Assembly (NCBI GenBank): GCA_026261815.1
Contig: JAMPIT010000697.1
Span: 1 to 64,000, forward strand
From: Monarcha castaneiventris obscurior
Taxonomy: Eukaryota > Chordata > Aves > Passeriformes > Monarchidae
DNA: 64,000 nucleotides
Direction of reading: 5' to 3'
Positions 43,467 through 54,888 of the stretch are shown here, piece by piece (the stretch's first letter is position 1; every line of letters starts with the position of its first letter). Both the position numbers and the translations under genes were made by a program. A model generated the notes under the pieces. It saw nothing but the letters and a program-made list of their open reading frames with translations, was not told the origin of the DNA and did no database searches.

Positions 43467-45049
43467 CATGGAACAGCTCTGGCTGGCTTGGCCTCCCGGG
43501 GGCCACCTGACAGGTCTGTCTGACTTTGGCATGTCGAGGGCCACTGCTCATCTGCCCCTGCAGCACTGGGGCTCTGTGCTTTCCTTCCTGTGGAAAAGAA
43601 CCGTCTTTCTCCTTCAGGTGTCCATGGCCAAAATTGGAATTCTTCCTCATAATTTCCATCTGTCCAAGCTTTGTGCCCTGTTGAAGTCTGCCAGGACAGA
43701 CAGATCTGGCTGGCTTGGCCACCTGGGGGCCACCTCTCATCTGCCTTTGAAACTCTGGGACCATGTGCTTTTCTTTCCGATGGGATAAAAGCACCTTCCA
43801 CATCCAGGTGCCCATGGCCAAAATTGGGAATCTGCCTCCAGAATTCCCTATATCCAAGGATAGCTCCCAGACAAAAACTGCCAGGACTGACAAGTCTGGC
43901 TGGCCTTGGCTTCCTGAGGGCTGACTCTCATCTGCCTTTGAAGCACTGGGGCTCTGTGCTTTCCTTCCTAATGAAAGGAACTCTTCTTTCTGTCCAGGAA
44001 CCTAAGGCAAAATTGAGATTCCACCTCCAAAATTCCCTATATCCAAGGATTTCCCCCAGATGAAAGGTGCCAGGAGAGACAGGTCTGGCTGGCTTGGTCT
44101 GGGTAGCCACCTCTCATCTTCTTCCAAAACATTTGGACTTTGCACTTACATTTCCTATGGGAAAACCCGTCCATCTCGACCATGCGCCCATGGCCAACAA
44201 TGGGATTCCAACTCCAACACTCTGCACATCCAAGGATTTCTCCCAAGTGAAAGCTGCCAGGACCCTTGGCCTTCGCACTTTTTCTTCTGATGGAAAAGAA
44301 CCATCCTTCTCATCCAGGCACCCATGACAGAAATTTGGATTCCATTTCCAAAATTCTATATATCCAAGGATTGCTCCCGCATGAAAGCTGCCATTACAGA
44401 CAGGTCTGGCTGTCCTTGGCCTCTTGGGGGCTGCCTCTCAGCTCCTTTTGAAACACTGGGGCTCGGTGCTTTCCTTCCAATGGAAAAGAACCGTCATTCT
44501 TGTCAAGGTATCCATGGTCGAAATTGAGATTCTGCCTCTCAAATTCTGTGTATCCAAGGATTCCTCTGTGACAAAAGCTGCCAGGAGAAACAGGTCTGGC
44601 TGGCCTTGGCTTCCCAGGAGCAATCTCTCATCTGCCTTTGAAGCACTGGGGCTCTGTGCTTTCCTTTCTGTGGAAAGAACTGTATTACTTACAAACGCAA
44701 AATGGCCAAAGTTGGGATTCCACCTCCAAAATTCCCTATATCCAAGGGTTTCTTTCAGCCAAAAGCTTCCAGGATACAGGGGTCTGTCTGGCCTTGGCCT
44801 CTGATGGCCGCCTTTACCTTGCCCCTGAAACACCAGTGTATCGTGCTTTCCTTCCTATGGAAAAGAACCGTCCTTCTACTCCAAGTGTCCCTGTCCGAAA
44901 TTGGGATTCTGCCTCTAAAATTCCTTGAATCCAGGGATTGCTCGCAGACAAAATCTGCCAGTACTGTCTAGTCTGGCTGGCCTTGGCCCCTGGTGACTGC
45001 CCCTCATCTGCCCCTGAAGCCCTGGGGCTCGGTTGTTTCCTTCCTATGG
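43467..45049 (+). repeat. 190-bp tandem repeat array, unit D first block
   Basis: About eight to nine monomers; adjacent 'ctgccagga' landmarks are about 189 bp apart (43885 and 44074). This is the longest uninterrupted run in the window and the best reference for the unit. Confidence 0.92.
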
Positions 45050-45250
45050 AGACCATGGGGACACGGTGAGGACCTTGTGGAACCATGGAGACCATAATGA
45101 CACCTCGGGGCCCTGTGAAATGAAGGGGCCATTGTGACACTGCGGGGCACCGTGGATCCATGGAGAGCATTGTGGCATTGCAAGGCCCCATGGAATTGTG
45201 GAGACCATTGTGACCCTGTGGGGCCCCATGGAACCAAGAGAACATGGAAC
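45050..45250 (+). repeat. 37-bp repeat block inside unit D
   Basis: Near-identical to 1491-1690. Confidence 0.85.
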
Positions 45251-45885
45251 AGGTCTGGATGCCTTGGCCTCTCGGGGGCCGCCTGACAGGTCTGGCTGAC
45301 CTTGGAATGTTGAGGGCTGCTGCTCATCAGCTCCTGAAGTACTGGAGCTCCTTGCTTTCCTTCCTATGGAAAACAACTTTTTTCATATGTCTATGGCCAA
45401 AACTGGTACTTCCCTTATGAAAATTCCCTGTGTGCAAGGGTTTCTCCCAGACAAAAGCTGCCAGGACAGACAGCTCTGGCGTTGGCCTTGGCCTCTGGTG
45501 GTCACCTCTCCCTGAAACACCAGGGATCTGTGCTTTCCCTCCTACGGAAAATAATCATCCTTCTCATCTGGCTCCCATTGATGAAATAGGATTTGGCCTC
45601 CAAAATCCCATATAGCCAAGGATTGCTCCCAGCAGAAACTTCCAGGAGAGACAAGTGTGGCTGGTTTGGCCTCCCGAGGGCTGCCTCTCATCTACCACCA
45701 AAACACTGGGGCTCTGTGCTTTCCTTCCAGTGGAAAAGAACCGTCCTTCTTCTTTAGGTGTCCAAGGCCAAAACTGATATTCTACTTCCCAATTTCCATC
45801 TATCCAAGGATTGCTCCCACACAAAAGCTGCCCTTACAGATAGGTCTGGCTGGCCTTGGCCTCTGGGGATTTTCTTAGACTATGA
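45251..45885 (+). repeat. 190-bp tandem repeat array, unit D second block
   Basis: Three and a half monomers, near-identical to 1691-2325. Confidence 0.85.
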
Positions 45886-46880
45886 GCAGAATGTTTTCAT
45901 TTGCCAGCACCTTGGAGAGGGTCCAGAGATCTGCCAAGGTGGGGTTTGGCTGCCTCAAGCCCATGACCACTACATAGGGACAAAGGAAATCTGTGCTCAG
46001 TGGAGAGGAGACTGAGGACAGCAGAGGAGAGCCCGGGGAGGGATTGAAGGGTGGTTTCAGAGATGGTGGATCCTTTTGACATGGTAGAGAACAGCTGGAG
46101 AAAGAAAGAATTCATGCCAAGGGCAGCTGGAGAGGTCCAGACTGGACACAAAGAAAGAAGAATTTCTGTCCCAGGGCAGGGCTGTGGTGCAACACGTCCC
46201 CCAGAAGGAGTCTGGAGCAGCCCAAGGCTTTGTGTGCCCAGGCAGAGGCAGGCAGGATGCAGAGCTGCCAGCAAAGGAAGGGGCCCGCGAGCTGGGGCAG
46301 CCGGGGGGATGATGACAGCCTGCAGGGACAGAGGCACAGGGCAGGGACACCGTGGCACAGCCTGGGCTGGAGAGGGCACAGGGATGGGCAGCAGCTGCAA
46401 GGCCCTGCCAGAGCCAACTTGTGCAGCACTTTGGCCACGGCTGCTGGCCCTGGGCCTGAGGCCAGCAGGAGACAAGTGACCCTTGCAGCCCTGGGGCCTC
46501 AGTGCCTCCTTGGCCCTGCTCAGCAGCCTGGCAGGGGCCGCCCCATGGTGCTGCCCTTGGCATTGCACATCCCCACATCCCAGTGCCCCGGGAAGAGCCC
46601 TGAGCACTGAGGGAGGGACAGGATGTGCCTTGCCAGGGGCTGGGGCTCAGGCCTTGGCCCTTTGCATTCCTCAAACACATCCAGCTTTTCTCAGCATCAG
46701 AGACACCTTTCCCTTGCTTGTCCCCACATGTCATCACTGCCTCCAGTGTTCTGCTCTGACTGGAACCTGGGGACACTTTCTCAATCGATTCCCTCAGTGG
46801 GATCCATTAAAAGTAAAAGAAAGTGTAGAGTTTTATTCTGACTTTGAGTTCTTGAGAAGTTTTTTACAAACATTCAGGGA
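45886..46880 (+). repeat. OR-upstream module, copy D
   Basis: Matches copy A, with the core (about 46145-46670) differing at roughly four or five positions. The frames of 142 codons (+, 46051-46479) and 236 codons (-, 45897-46607) are both kept. The TATA-like site of unit A reads TACATA here. Confidence 0.65.
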
Positions 46881-49238
46881 CTGAGTCTGATGTAAACAAC
46901 AGCAAAGCCCTGAGAGGGTCATTAAAGTTCTTGTACTTTGTCTGTGCTGCTGAGCTGGGCTGGGCTCCTGGCACAGAGGGAGCTCCCAAGCTCTTGGACA
47001 ACAAGAAGAGCTTAGAAGAGGCAGGTCTGCCCAGGAGCAGCTCCTTTCCCAGCCCAGCAGGACTGAGGGCACTGCCTGCTGCTACCTGGGAGGAGTGAAG
47101 AAGACAGAGGCTTAAAGCAGCTGGAAGGACAATTCTGAGCTCATCCATGGAGAAATCTTCACCACTCCTGACACAGTGAGTCTCTGGCTGCAGAGATCTT
47201 CTAAAGCTGACCCATGACACAGCTGCCAGGGCTGTAAGGATGGCTCTGCTGCCGTTTCTGGTTTGGGGGAGGATGTGCTGCAGAGCAGGGCTGCCCTGGG
47301 CACCGTCAGAGGGACAGGGCAGGACAGCTCCTGCTGCCAGGGCTGGCTGCAGGCTGGGAAGGTGGGGCTGCAGCCAGGGGTGCCCAGGGCTGTCCTGCAG
47401 AGCAGCTCCTTCAGCCCTGAGGGCTCTTTGCCAGGCCAGGGGATCTGCCACCTGCCAGGGGCAGCTCTCAGCCTGCCTGGCAGCTCCCCATGGGCGCTGG
47501 AGGGGAGCTGTGGCTGCAAGGAGTGACTCCTGCCAGGGCAGGTCCTGCTGCTGTGGAGAGGCTGCTGTTGGGGCCAGGGCTGCTCAGAGCTCCAGTTCAT
47601 GCCCAGCTCATTTCTGAGGGGGCTTTTCATGAGCTCCTTCAGGGCAGGGGTTTCCTGCTTGAGTCTCTGCCTTCCTCAGTCTGTGCTCCCACTTGTCCCT
47701 GGCTCAGCTTGGTGGCAATGGAAACTCAGCTGATCAGGCAGAGCAGGGGCTGAGGCTCTTCAACCATCACGCTGAGGATTCCTGGCAGCCTCAGCAAGTG
47801 CCTGCACCTCGGCAGCCTCCAGATGCATCCAGCATCACCTTTCCATGGTGCCCAGGCGTGGGGGAGCTGTTCTTTGATCCCTGCAGCCCCGAGCGGCTGC
47901 AGGGCAGAGCTGGCCCAGGGGCTGGGCTGGGCTCTGGCAGCCCTGGCAGGGACGGAGCCCGGGCCACAGGAGCAGCTCCCGGCTGGGCCAGCTCCAGCAG
48001 CAGAGCCGTGGGCAGGGAGGGAGGGAGGCAGTGCTGAGGGAAGCCCTGCTGCAGGGGACATGTGGCAGCTGCCGGGCCTGGCCTGCAGTGCAGACACTGC
48101 CCTGAGCAGCACAGCTCCGGTGTCCCCTGGCAGCCAGCACAGCCCTCAGCCCGGGGGCTCGGGGCCCTCAGTGCCCTCCTGGGCCGGCAGAGCAGCAGCA
48201 CAGATGAAGGGCATCTCTGCGGCCCTGTGCCCGTTCCCTGCTGACCAGGGCCTGAGGGCCACTGTCCTGCCCTGCTGCTGCCTGCCAGGGGCTGGCCAGG
48301 GCTGGCCAGGGAAAGGCTTTTCCTCAGGGCCCGGCTCTCTCTCCTTGCCCTGCTCAGCTGCTCCTGCCCTTGCTGACGGGCTCTCTGGGAATGGCAGTTC
48401 CAGCTGCAGGCTCAGGCCCAGCCCTGGGGCTCCTCCTGTGCAGGCTGAGCACAGCAATGGGGTGTCCCAGCTCCCTCTGCCCGAGGAGCTCTGGGCAGGC
48501 CAGGCTGCGATGCTGCCAATGAGCCGGCTCTCCTCCAGCAGTGCCATGGACAGGAGCCTTGCTGTGTCCTCGGGATGCCATCCAAGCTGTGAGCTGCCTT
48601 CCAGGAGACACTGGGGGCCAGGAGTGTCCTTGGCCAGCAGTGGGGCTGAGACCCTGAGAAAGGCTGAGCCACTTTGCTCTGCTCTGGGTCCTTCTGCTCT
48701 CCGCTGTGTCAGGCTGATTTTCAGGGGAACACAGTGACTGCCCTCGATCTCAGAAAGGGCAGCTGGGGATAGATGGAGCAACAGAGCAGCTCCCCTCACC
48801 CTTCCCTGAGTTACAGCCAATGCTCTTGCATTGCACAGTTCTCTCTGCTCTCCCTGGGCACAGCAGGAAACCCTCTCAAAGTGCCTTTGGCCATCACCGT
48901 TCCTTAACCCTGGCACAGGAGATGCTGCCCAGATCCTGTGCCTCAGGAGCAGTTTGGGCTGATGGAGTCCAGCCCCAGGACTGGCCCCTGTCCCCCTGTC
49001 CCATGGCCCCAGTGCTGCAGAGCAGAGCTGACTCCTCGGTGTCCATGGGCACAGCCCCTGCTCGTCAGAGCAACGGGGCCAGATCCCAGCAGAGCTCCAG
49101 GCATGGGGCTGAGGGAAGGGCTCTGAGAAAAGGAAAATGGGGTGGCACAGAGTGGCAGGGGCAGGGCTGGGAGAAAGGGCTTGGGCATTGCTCAGGAAAG
49201 TGTCCCCTGACTTGTCACTGTCTCCTCCTTGAACAGGT
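46881..49238 (+). other. OR upstream region, D/E type; no gene seen
   Basis: About 2.3 kb shared with 62200-64000 of unit E at very high identity but absent from units A and C. Ends with a probable splice acceptor ('gtctcctccttgaacag') just before the OR exon. Long frames here, including a 460-codon one on the - strand (48146-49528), partly run antisense through the OR and have no support as genes. Confidence 0.55.
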
Positions 49239-49259
49239 GCCCATGGCCAGAGGCAGCAA

Positions 49260-50192
49260 ATGTCCAACAGCAGCTCCATCAGCCACTTCCTCCTGCTGGC
49301 ATTGGCAGACACGCGGCAGCTGCAGCTCCTGCACTTCTGCCTCTTGCTGGGCATCTCCCTGGCTGCCCTCCTGGGCAACGGCCTCATCATCAGCGCCGTA
49401 GCCTGCGGCCAGCACCTGCACACCCCCATGTTCTTCTTCCTGCTCAACCTGGCCCTCACCGACCTGGGCTCCATCTGCACCACTGTCCCCAAAGCCATGC
49501 ACAATTCCCTCTGGGACACCAGGCACATCTCCTACTCAGGATGTGCTGCACAGCTCTTTTTCTTTGTCTTTTTCATCTCAGCAGAGTTTTCTCTCCTGAC
49601 CATCATGTGCTATGACCGCTACGTGTCCATCTGCAAACCCCTGCACTACGGGACCCTCCTGGGCAGCAGAGCTTGTGCCCACATGGCAGCAGCTGCCTGG
49701 GCCAGTGGCTTTCTCAATGCTCTGCTGCACACGGCCAATACATTTTCCCTGCCCCTGTGCCAGGGCAATGCCCTTGGCCAGTTCTTCTGTGAAATCCCAC
49801 AGATCCTCAAGCTCTCCTGCTCACACTCCTCCTTTAGAAAAACTGGGATTTCTTTGGTTGCTGTCTGTTTAGCCTTTGGCTGTTTTGTGTTCATTGTTTT
49901 CTCCTATGTGCAGATCTTCAAGGTTGTGCTGAGGATCCCCTCTGAGCAGGGACGGCACAAAGCCTTTTCCACGTGCCTCCCTCACCTGACCGTCGTCTCC
50001 CTGTTTGTCAGCAGTTCAGCATTTGCCTACCTGAAGCCCCCCTCCATCTCCTCGCCATCCCTGGATCTGGCCCTGTCACTTCTGTACTCGGTGGTGCCTC
50101 CAGCCCTGAACCCCCTCATCTACAGCCTGAGGAACCAGGAGCTCAAGGATGCCCTGAGGAAAATGATCTCAGGTGGTTTTCAGAAGCAATAA
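49260..50192 (+). CDS. olfactory receptor, family 14-like (unit D)
   Basis: An intact single-exon OR of 310 residues. Landmarks: N3 sequon (NSS), GN at 39-40, LHTPM at 53-57, Cys95 and Cys177 as the likely disulfide pair, MCYDRY at 116-121, KAFSTC at 234-239, NPLIY at 284-288, then SLRNQELKDAL. It is predicted to be an odorant-sensing G-protein-coupled receptor in olfactory neuron cilia. The N-terminal third is almost identical to the other two copies. A short block at residues 190-203 (end of extracellular loop 2 and start of TM5) is clearly different, as expected for gene conversion with local replacement. An out-of-frame ATG lies 15 nt before the start. Confidence 0.95.
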   Translation: MSNSSSISHFLLLALADTRQLQLLHFCLLLGISLAALLGNGLIISAVACGQHLHTPMFFFLLNLALTDLGSICTTVPKAMHNSLWDTRHISYSGCAAQLFFFVFFISAEFSLLTIMCYDRYVSICKPLHYGTLLGSRACAHMAAAAWASGFLNALLHTANTFSLPLCQGNALGQFFCEIPQILKLSCSHSSFRKTGISLVAVCLAFGCFVFIVFSYVQIFKVVLRIPSEQGRHKAFSTCLPHLTVVSLFVSSSAFAYLKPPSISSPSLDLALSLLYSVVPPALNPLIYSLRNQELKDALRKMISGGFQKQ

Positions 50193-51344
50193 ACTGTCAT
50201 TTTCCTGCAGAGCTGTTGTGATGTTTCTCATTAATGCCCACTCTTTTACCTGTATTTTTTGCTGCTGACACAGGGGTTACACTTCTGTGAATTTGTTCGC
50301 ACAAAAATTTTTGACTCTACTATTTTTAATTTATTATTTGTCTTTCTAGTGGCACCCGGAGACTCTAAAACCAGGAGCTGTACTACATATGTGCTTAAAC
50401 AAAATAAAAACTCAGCATTGTCTTGTTGGCCTGACACCTTTCCTCCCTGACTTCTCTGGAGCTGCAGGGTGGGCGCCTCTGGACAGAGCTGGGGGAGAAA
50501 AGGGAACGCCCTGCAGAGGAAAGCAGCAGTGACCAGCAAAAGTGTGGCAGTGTTCAGGGTGGGGGCCCCCAGCAGTGCCCTGGCAAAGCCAGCGCCGCTG
50601 CCAGCAGTGGCCTCTGTCCCCAGGTCACAGAGGTTGTTCTTCCCTCCATGGAGGGACATCCAGTGAGCGGGTCAGGAGTCCGTGTTTGCAGTGCACGGAC
50701 AAGACACAGCCCTGAACATCCTCTGTGGGTGTGAGGGGACATAAACCCAGCGAGCACAAACCCCTTCAGCTGTTGCTGGAGTTTGCAGAGAGTGCCGTCC
50801 CCTGGGAACCCCCTGGATGCAGGGCTGGGATGAGCTCCTGTGCACAGAGCTCCCCGTGCCCATCCCTGCGGCCGTGGGGCACCTCGGGCAGGGGCAGGGC
50901 AGGGTGAGCCCCGCAGGGCTGAGGTCCCTGCCAGGCTCTGGCAGTGGCAGCAGAGCCCAGGGAGCTGCTGCCCGTGCTGCAATGAACTGTCTGTGAGTGT
51001 GCCAGGGAAGGACTCGTGTCCCTGAGCAGCCCTGGGGCTGTGAGCAGGGCATGAGCCCAGCTCAGGGCTGGGCACCTGACAGAGCCCTGACCTTCCTGGG
51101 TGTGACTGCAGCAACAACCCCCAGTGTCACAGTGATTTTCATCTCAGCTGCCTTGGACAGGGCCATTGCAAACGTCTCTCCCTGGCATCTCTCTCCTCTG
51201 CCTTTCTTGCCTTGTCTGTCACCCCACACCAGGAAAGCAGCCCCGTGTGGGGAGCATCTCTCCTGTGCTCTCACAAGGGGTTCTGCAGGCACGAGTGCCA
51301 TTGCCCTCTAGCAGATGGCACCGTTACCCTGACAAAGCACAGAG
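50193..51344. other. no recognisable gene (3' flank of OR in unit D)
   Basis: Early part AT-rich with AATAAA-like motifs (for example 'aaaataaaaact', 50401). The rest is GC-rich with unsupported frames on both strands. Confidence 0.45.
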
Positions 51345-51950
51345 CACATTTAGGAAATAGAAATATACCCAGGGGTGCAGTAATCACGCAAGGGCATGGA
51401 CCTCGCACACAAGGTGGAGAAGTGCAAAGCCGTTTATTGGGCAGTCAGAATTCCCTAAATGCCAGCACACACAGAATATAACACCATATAAACAGGAAAG
51501 TTGTTCACCCCAGTGTCCCCCAGTCACCCGGGGTATTACACAGATATTTTCTAATATGGTAATAAACAATACCCTATAATGCCACAAACTACAATTATCA
51601 CTTCCCATATGTCCAACACAGTCCACAAACCCACAATCCTTTCTCAGGCCATCCCCAGTGACCTGGATGCACTCCCAGGGTCACCTCCGGGCCCTGGAAA
51701 GAGGCTCTCTCTCTGCTCCTCAGGGCCTATCTCTTTACCACCACATAATTTACGGCAACACAGGGGCTCACACACTGCTTGTTTCCACTCTGCGAACCTC
51801 TTACACAGGATTTTAGCAGCTAAGAGAGACAGAAATGTTCTTGCTCACAGCCCTCCTACCAGGACAGAGCAGACAAGAAGGGCCCCGACCTTCCCTGGAG
51901 AAAGGGGAATGAGATGATCAGAACTCATCAGTGCTGTTCCCATTGTGTGA
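51345..51950 (-). mobile_element. probable solo LTR
   Basis: A block of about 600 bp before a 37-bp array. 'aagccgtttattgggcag' (51427) gives AATAAACGG on the - strand, a typical LTR poly(A) setting. The composition differs from both neighbours. Ends are not resolved. Confidence 0.45.
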
Positions 51951-51954
51951 GTGA

Positions 51955-52300
51955 CACATGAGACCAAGGTGACCCTGTGACACTGCAGGGCCTCATGGTG
52001 CCCAGGGGCCATTGTGACACTGTGGGGGACATGGAACCAAGAGGCAATTGTGACACTGCAGGGCCTCATGGAACCCACAGAACCTTGTGACACTGCAGGG
52101 CCTCATGGAACCAAGGGGATCATGTGGCACTCCAGACACTCTTGGTGGCCAGGGGCCCCTGTGACACTGCAGGGCCGGGTTGAACCAAGTGTCCATTGCA
52201 ATAATGGGGCCTCATGGTGCCCAGGGGGCTCTGTGACACTGCAGGGCCTCATGGAACCAAGTGGACACTGTGACACTGCAGGGCCTTATCATCATCAATC
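51955..52300 (+). repeat. 37-bp tandem repeat array
   Basis: About nine units, many with 'gtgacactgcagggcctcatgg' nearly unchanged; one of the more uniform blocks. Confidence 0.9.
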
Positions 52301-52799
52301 TCGTCTGAAAGTTGTGTGCATCTACAGGGAGGAAAAACAGGGGAGCCTGAGCCTGGTGATCCCAAATACTCCCATCTTCATTTGAGCATGTGTCCTGGGG
52401 ATGGTTTGGGGATGGTTTATATCCCATGTCCATGTTTGGGTTTGTTTTTGTTTTGTTTCCAGAATGGTCACTGCCTCCCCTTACAAATTTTATAGAAGGT
52501 TGTGGGTGTTATGGGGCGGTCGGAGGTGGCTGCTGTGTTCCCCAAACTGCCTTGTGAGAGAGACAAATTCGGGTGCAGTCAAGGCTGCTAGCACAGCTGA
52601 TGGGGTTTAGGAGTTGTCCTGTTTTCTTTTTCTCTTCAAGAATTTTCCCCATATATGTTGCCAGGGCAACAAATTACTGAGTGCTTAAGAAAAACAAAAG
52701 ACCTGGCCACAGGGGCAGGGTCCAACTGGCCACCCTTCTTTCACCTGGGGGTTGGGGTAGACCCAGGGGCTGGCTGCTGTTCTCGGCGTTCAGACAGAG
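52301..52799. other. no recognisable gene
   Basis: Unassigned. 'tttgtttttgttttgtttcc' at 52441 is a simple T-rich run. Confidence 0.4.
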
Positions 52800-53558
52800 A
52801 GCTGCCACCATGGTGGAAGGTTTTCATCAGCACTGCAAGCTTCTGCTTTTTCGGCTGCTTGCTTTCTATGGGAAAAACCCCAGGATTCCCAAGCCCGCCT
52901 TTCCCTGCCCCGCTGGGAGCCGGGCTGCAGCTGCTCTGCCCCCGCCATTGCTTGGAGCCTTCGCTCCATCGCAGCCCGCAGGCCCTGCCGGCCGAGACCT
53001 GCCGGGGTTCCTGCTGCAGCTCCGCACTTTGATCCATCTCGCTGCCACCCGGGATCTGTGCTCGCCCCTGCTGTTCCAGCCTGCTGTTCCCTAGGGCCCG
53101 GCCGGGCACCGGGATCAGCTGCCCAGGGGTTTGTGAAGCTTTTTGTCCATCTCTTCCCGGGAGCCCAGGCCGCCATTGCCGGGTGCTCCCCGAGCTCGCT
53201 CCGGAGCGCCCCCTGCAGCCGCGGGGGAACCATCGCACCCGCCCTGCTCACCGGGAGCCACCAGCGCCCCTGCCGGCCGTGAGCGGAACTGCACCCAAGG
53301 GAAAGGGCCTGAGGCCGAGAGAAGCCGCACTGGGTTTGGGCTGCTGTTTGCTGTCACTGCCACAGTTACTGGGTTTTTTTTGTGCTGTTATACATCTATA
53401 TATATTAGTAAAGAACTGTTATTCCTATCCCTCATATCTTTGCCTGAAAGCCCCTTAATTTCAAATTTGTAATAATTCGGAGGGAAGGGGGTTGCATTTT
53501 TCATTTCAGGAGAGGCTCCTGCTTTCCTTGACAGACACCTGTCTTTCAAACCAAGACA
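52800..53558 (+). mobile_element. ERVL-type LTR, CpG-rich variant
   Basis: The right end 'acacctgtctttcaaaccaagaca' is the reverse complement of the start of the 20589 LTR, and about 200 bp before it also match ('atatctttgcctgaaagcc', 'ttaatttcaaa'). A TATA-like run 'tatatatatta' lies near 53397. The left half is CpG-rich and shared in part with 21297-21983. The left edge is approximate and no target duplication was found. Confidence 0.6.
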
Positions 53559-53559
53559 G

Positions 53560-53590
<31 letters not shown>
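53559..53590. repeat. (CAGGAG)n short tandem repeat
   Basis: Five units of CAGGAG/GCAGGA next to the LTR edge. Confidence 0.9.
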
Positions 53591-53594
<4 letters not shown>

Positions 53595-53812
53595 GGGCCA
53601 CAGGACATTCCATCTGCACTGCTGCCCCGCAATCGGCAGCTGTGCCCAGGGCTCTGGGCCTGGCCCCGCGTGTGCTGAGCTCCTGACACTGCGGGAGCTG
53701 CCCCGGCTGGGATCAGGTTCCGCTGGGACTCTGCCGCAGGCTGGGCTCCAGCTGGGATCAGCAGCTGCAAACACTTCTGGGCATCTCCATTTTCTGCTGC
53801 TGGGAAGCAGCA

Positions 53813-54237
53813 ATGAAGTGAGTCAAGAAGTTCTGGTTTTTCTTTCTCCTGGTGGATTTCTTCATTTTATTTGACACTCCAGAGGCATTTTCTGTGATGG
53901 CCTCTGTAAGTGGATTCTATTTCAGCAGCACCAGCAACAGGGCTGTGTTTGAGTGCTGCAAATGTGGCCTGTGTGGCTTGAATTCTCCTTGGCTTTGTGC
54001 TCAGGGACTTGTGAATGTTTCAAGATCTGCTAATCGTGATGCCTGCACCAAAAAGCCTGAGTTCCCTGTCACAAAAGCACTGTGGATAGCAGAGATTGAA
54101 AGAGGCAATTGCAGTTTTATGGATAAAATTCAAGTGGCAACCGGAAGAGGGCAAGAGCAACTGTGATTTCCAGTTCCCAAGGCAAAGGCAACAAAAGCCT
54201 CCTCAGAAGTCGCCTCAGGGTAGTAAAACAGTGCTGA
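53813..54237 (+). pseudogene. PA-domain E3 ubiquitin ligase relic (RNF128/RNF133/RNF148-like)
   Basis: Starting ATG-AAG at 53813, codon 3 is TGA, after which the frame reads a signal-peptide-like hydrophobic segment (KKFWFFFLLVDFFILF). Then comes a protease-associated domain signature: CGLCGLNSP, LWIAEIERGNCSFMDKIQVA. At 54149-54151 one G appears missing; the next frame carries on the family pattern (RATVISSSQGKGNK) to a stop at 54235-54237. The transmembrane and RING parts are absent. The family places RING-type ligases in endosomal membranes. One nonsense codon, one frameshift and truncation make this a pseudogene; the single-exon layout fits the intronless RNF133/RNF148 branch or a retrocopy. 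Confidence 0.6.
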
Positions 54238-54640
54238 AAACAGTGCTGGAACCTGACCCTTTCTTTCTCTGAAGGCTGGGTCAGGGCAGCACAGCCGGGC
54301 CCTGAGGAATCAGGGCTGTTCGTGGGTGATTGTTGCTCTACTCCAGAAATTCAGCAGGAAAAACCCCTTGGGGCTGCGCTGCGGCTCCTGCTCCTGCCAG
54401 AGCCGGGCGGGACTCGGGGACAGGGAATGGGCACGGGGGACAGCAAAGGCCTTGGGGGCTGCAGGGATGTTCGTGCTCGGGCCAGTGCCAGCACAGAGCT
54501 TCAGCCCTGCAGTTAACCCAGAGGGGAACGCTGGGGAAAGGCTCCATTTCAGCCTTTCTTTGCTCATCGCTGTGAAGTGACTGAAATAAAAGGAGAACAA
54601 GCAGGGCCCGAGCACTTCTCCTTCAGGAGGAGCCCTGTGC
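54238..54640. other. no recognisable gene
   Basis: Unassigned GC-rich sequence between the RNF relic and the minisatellite. Overlapping frames in three + strand phases are unsupported. Confidence 0.4.
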
Positions 54641-54888
54641 CTGGGGCTGTGAGGGGCCATGAGGGGCTGTGAGGGGCCATGAGGGTTTGTTAGGGGCTGT
54701 GAAGGGTCATGAGGGGCCATGGGCCATGAGGGGCTGTGAAGGGCCGTGAGAGGCTGTGAGGGGCCATGAGGGTTTGTTAGGGGCTGTGAAGGGTCATGAG
54801 GGGCCATGGGCCATGAGGGCTTGTGAGGGGCAATAAGGGGCTGTGAGTGGCTGTGAGGGACCATCAGGGGCCATGAGGGGCCATGAGG
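54641..54888 (+). repeat. 'gaggggccatgaggggctgt' minisatellite, left part
   Basis: About 16-18 copies of a 14-15 bp unit. Higher-order duplication is visible: 'gccatgagggtttgttaggggctgtgaag' occurs twice, 99 bp apart. Continues at 55286-55345. Confidence 0.92.

Noticed and set aside
48146..49528. 460-codon frame on the - strand
   Set aside because: Its first part is exactly antisense to the OR coding exon of unit D and the rest is GC-rich upstream sequence; the same antisense frame appears in all OR copies.
52681..53094. + strand frame with a good Kozak context ('gccaccatgg' near 52804)
   Set aside because: Falls in a CpG-rich LTR; no family match and no conservation with the related element at 21297-21983.
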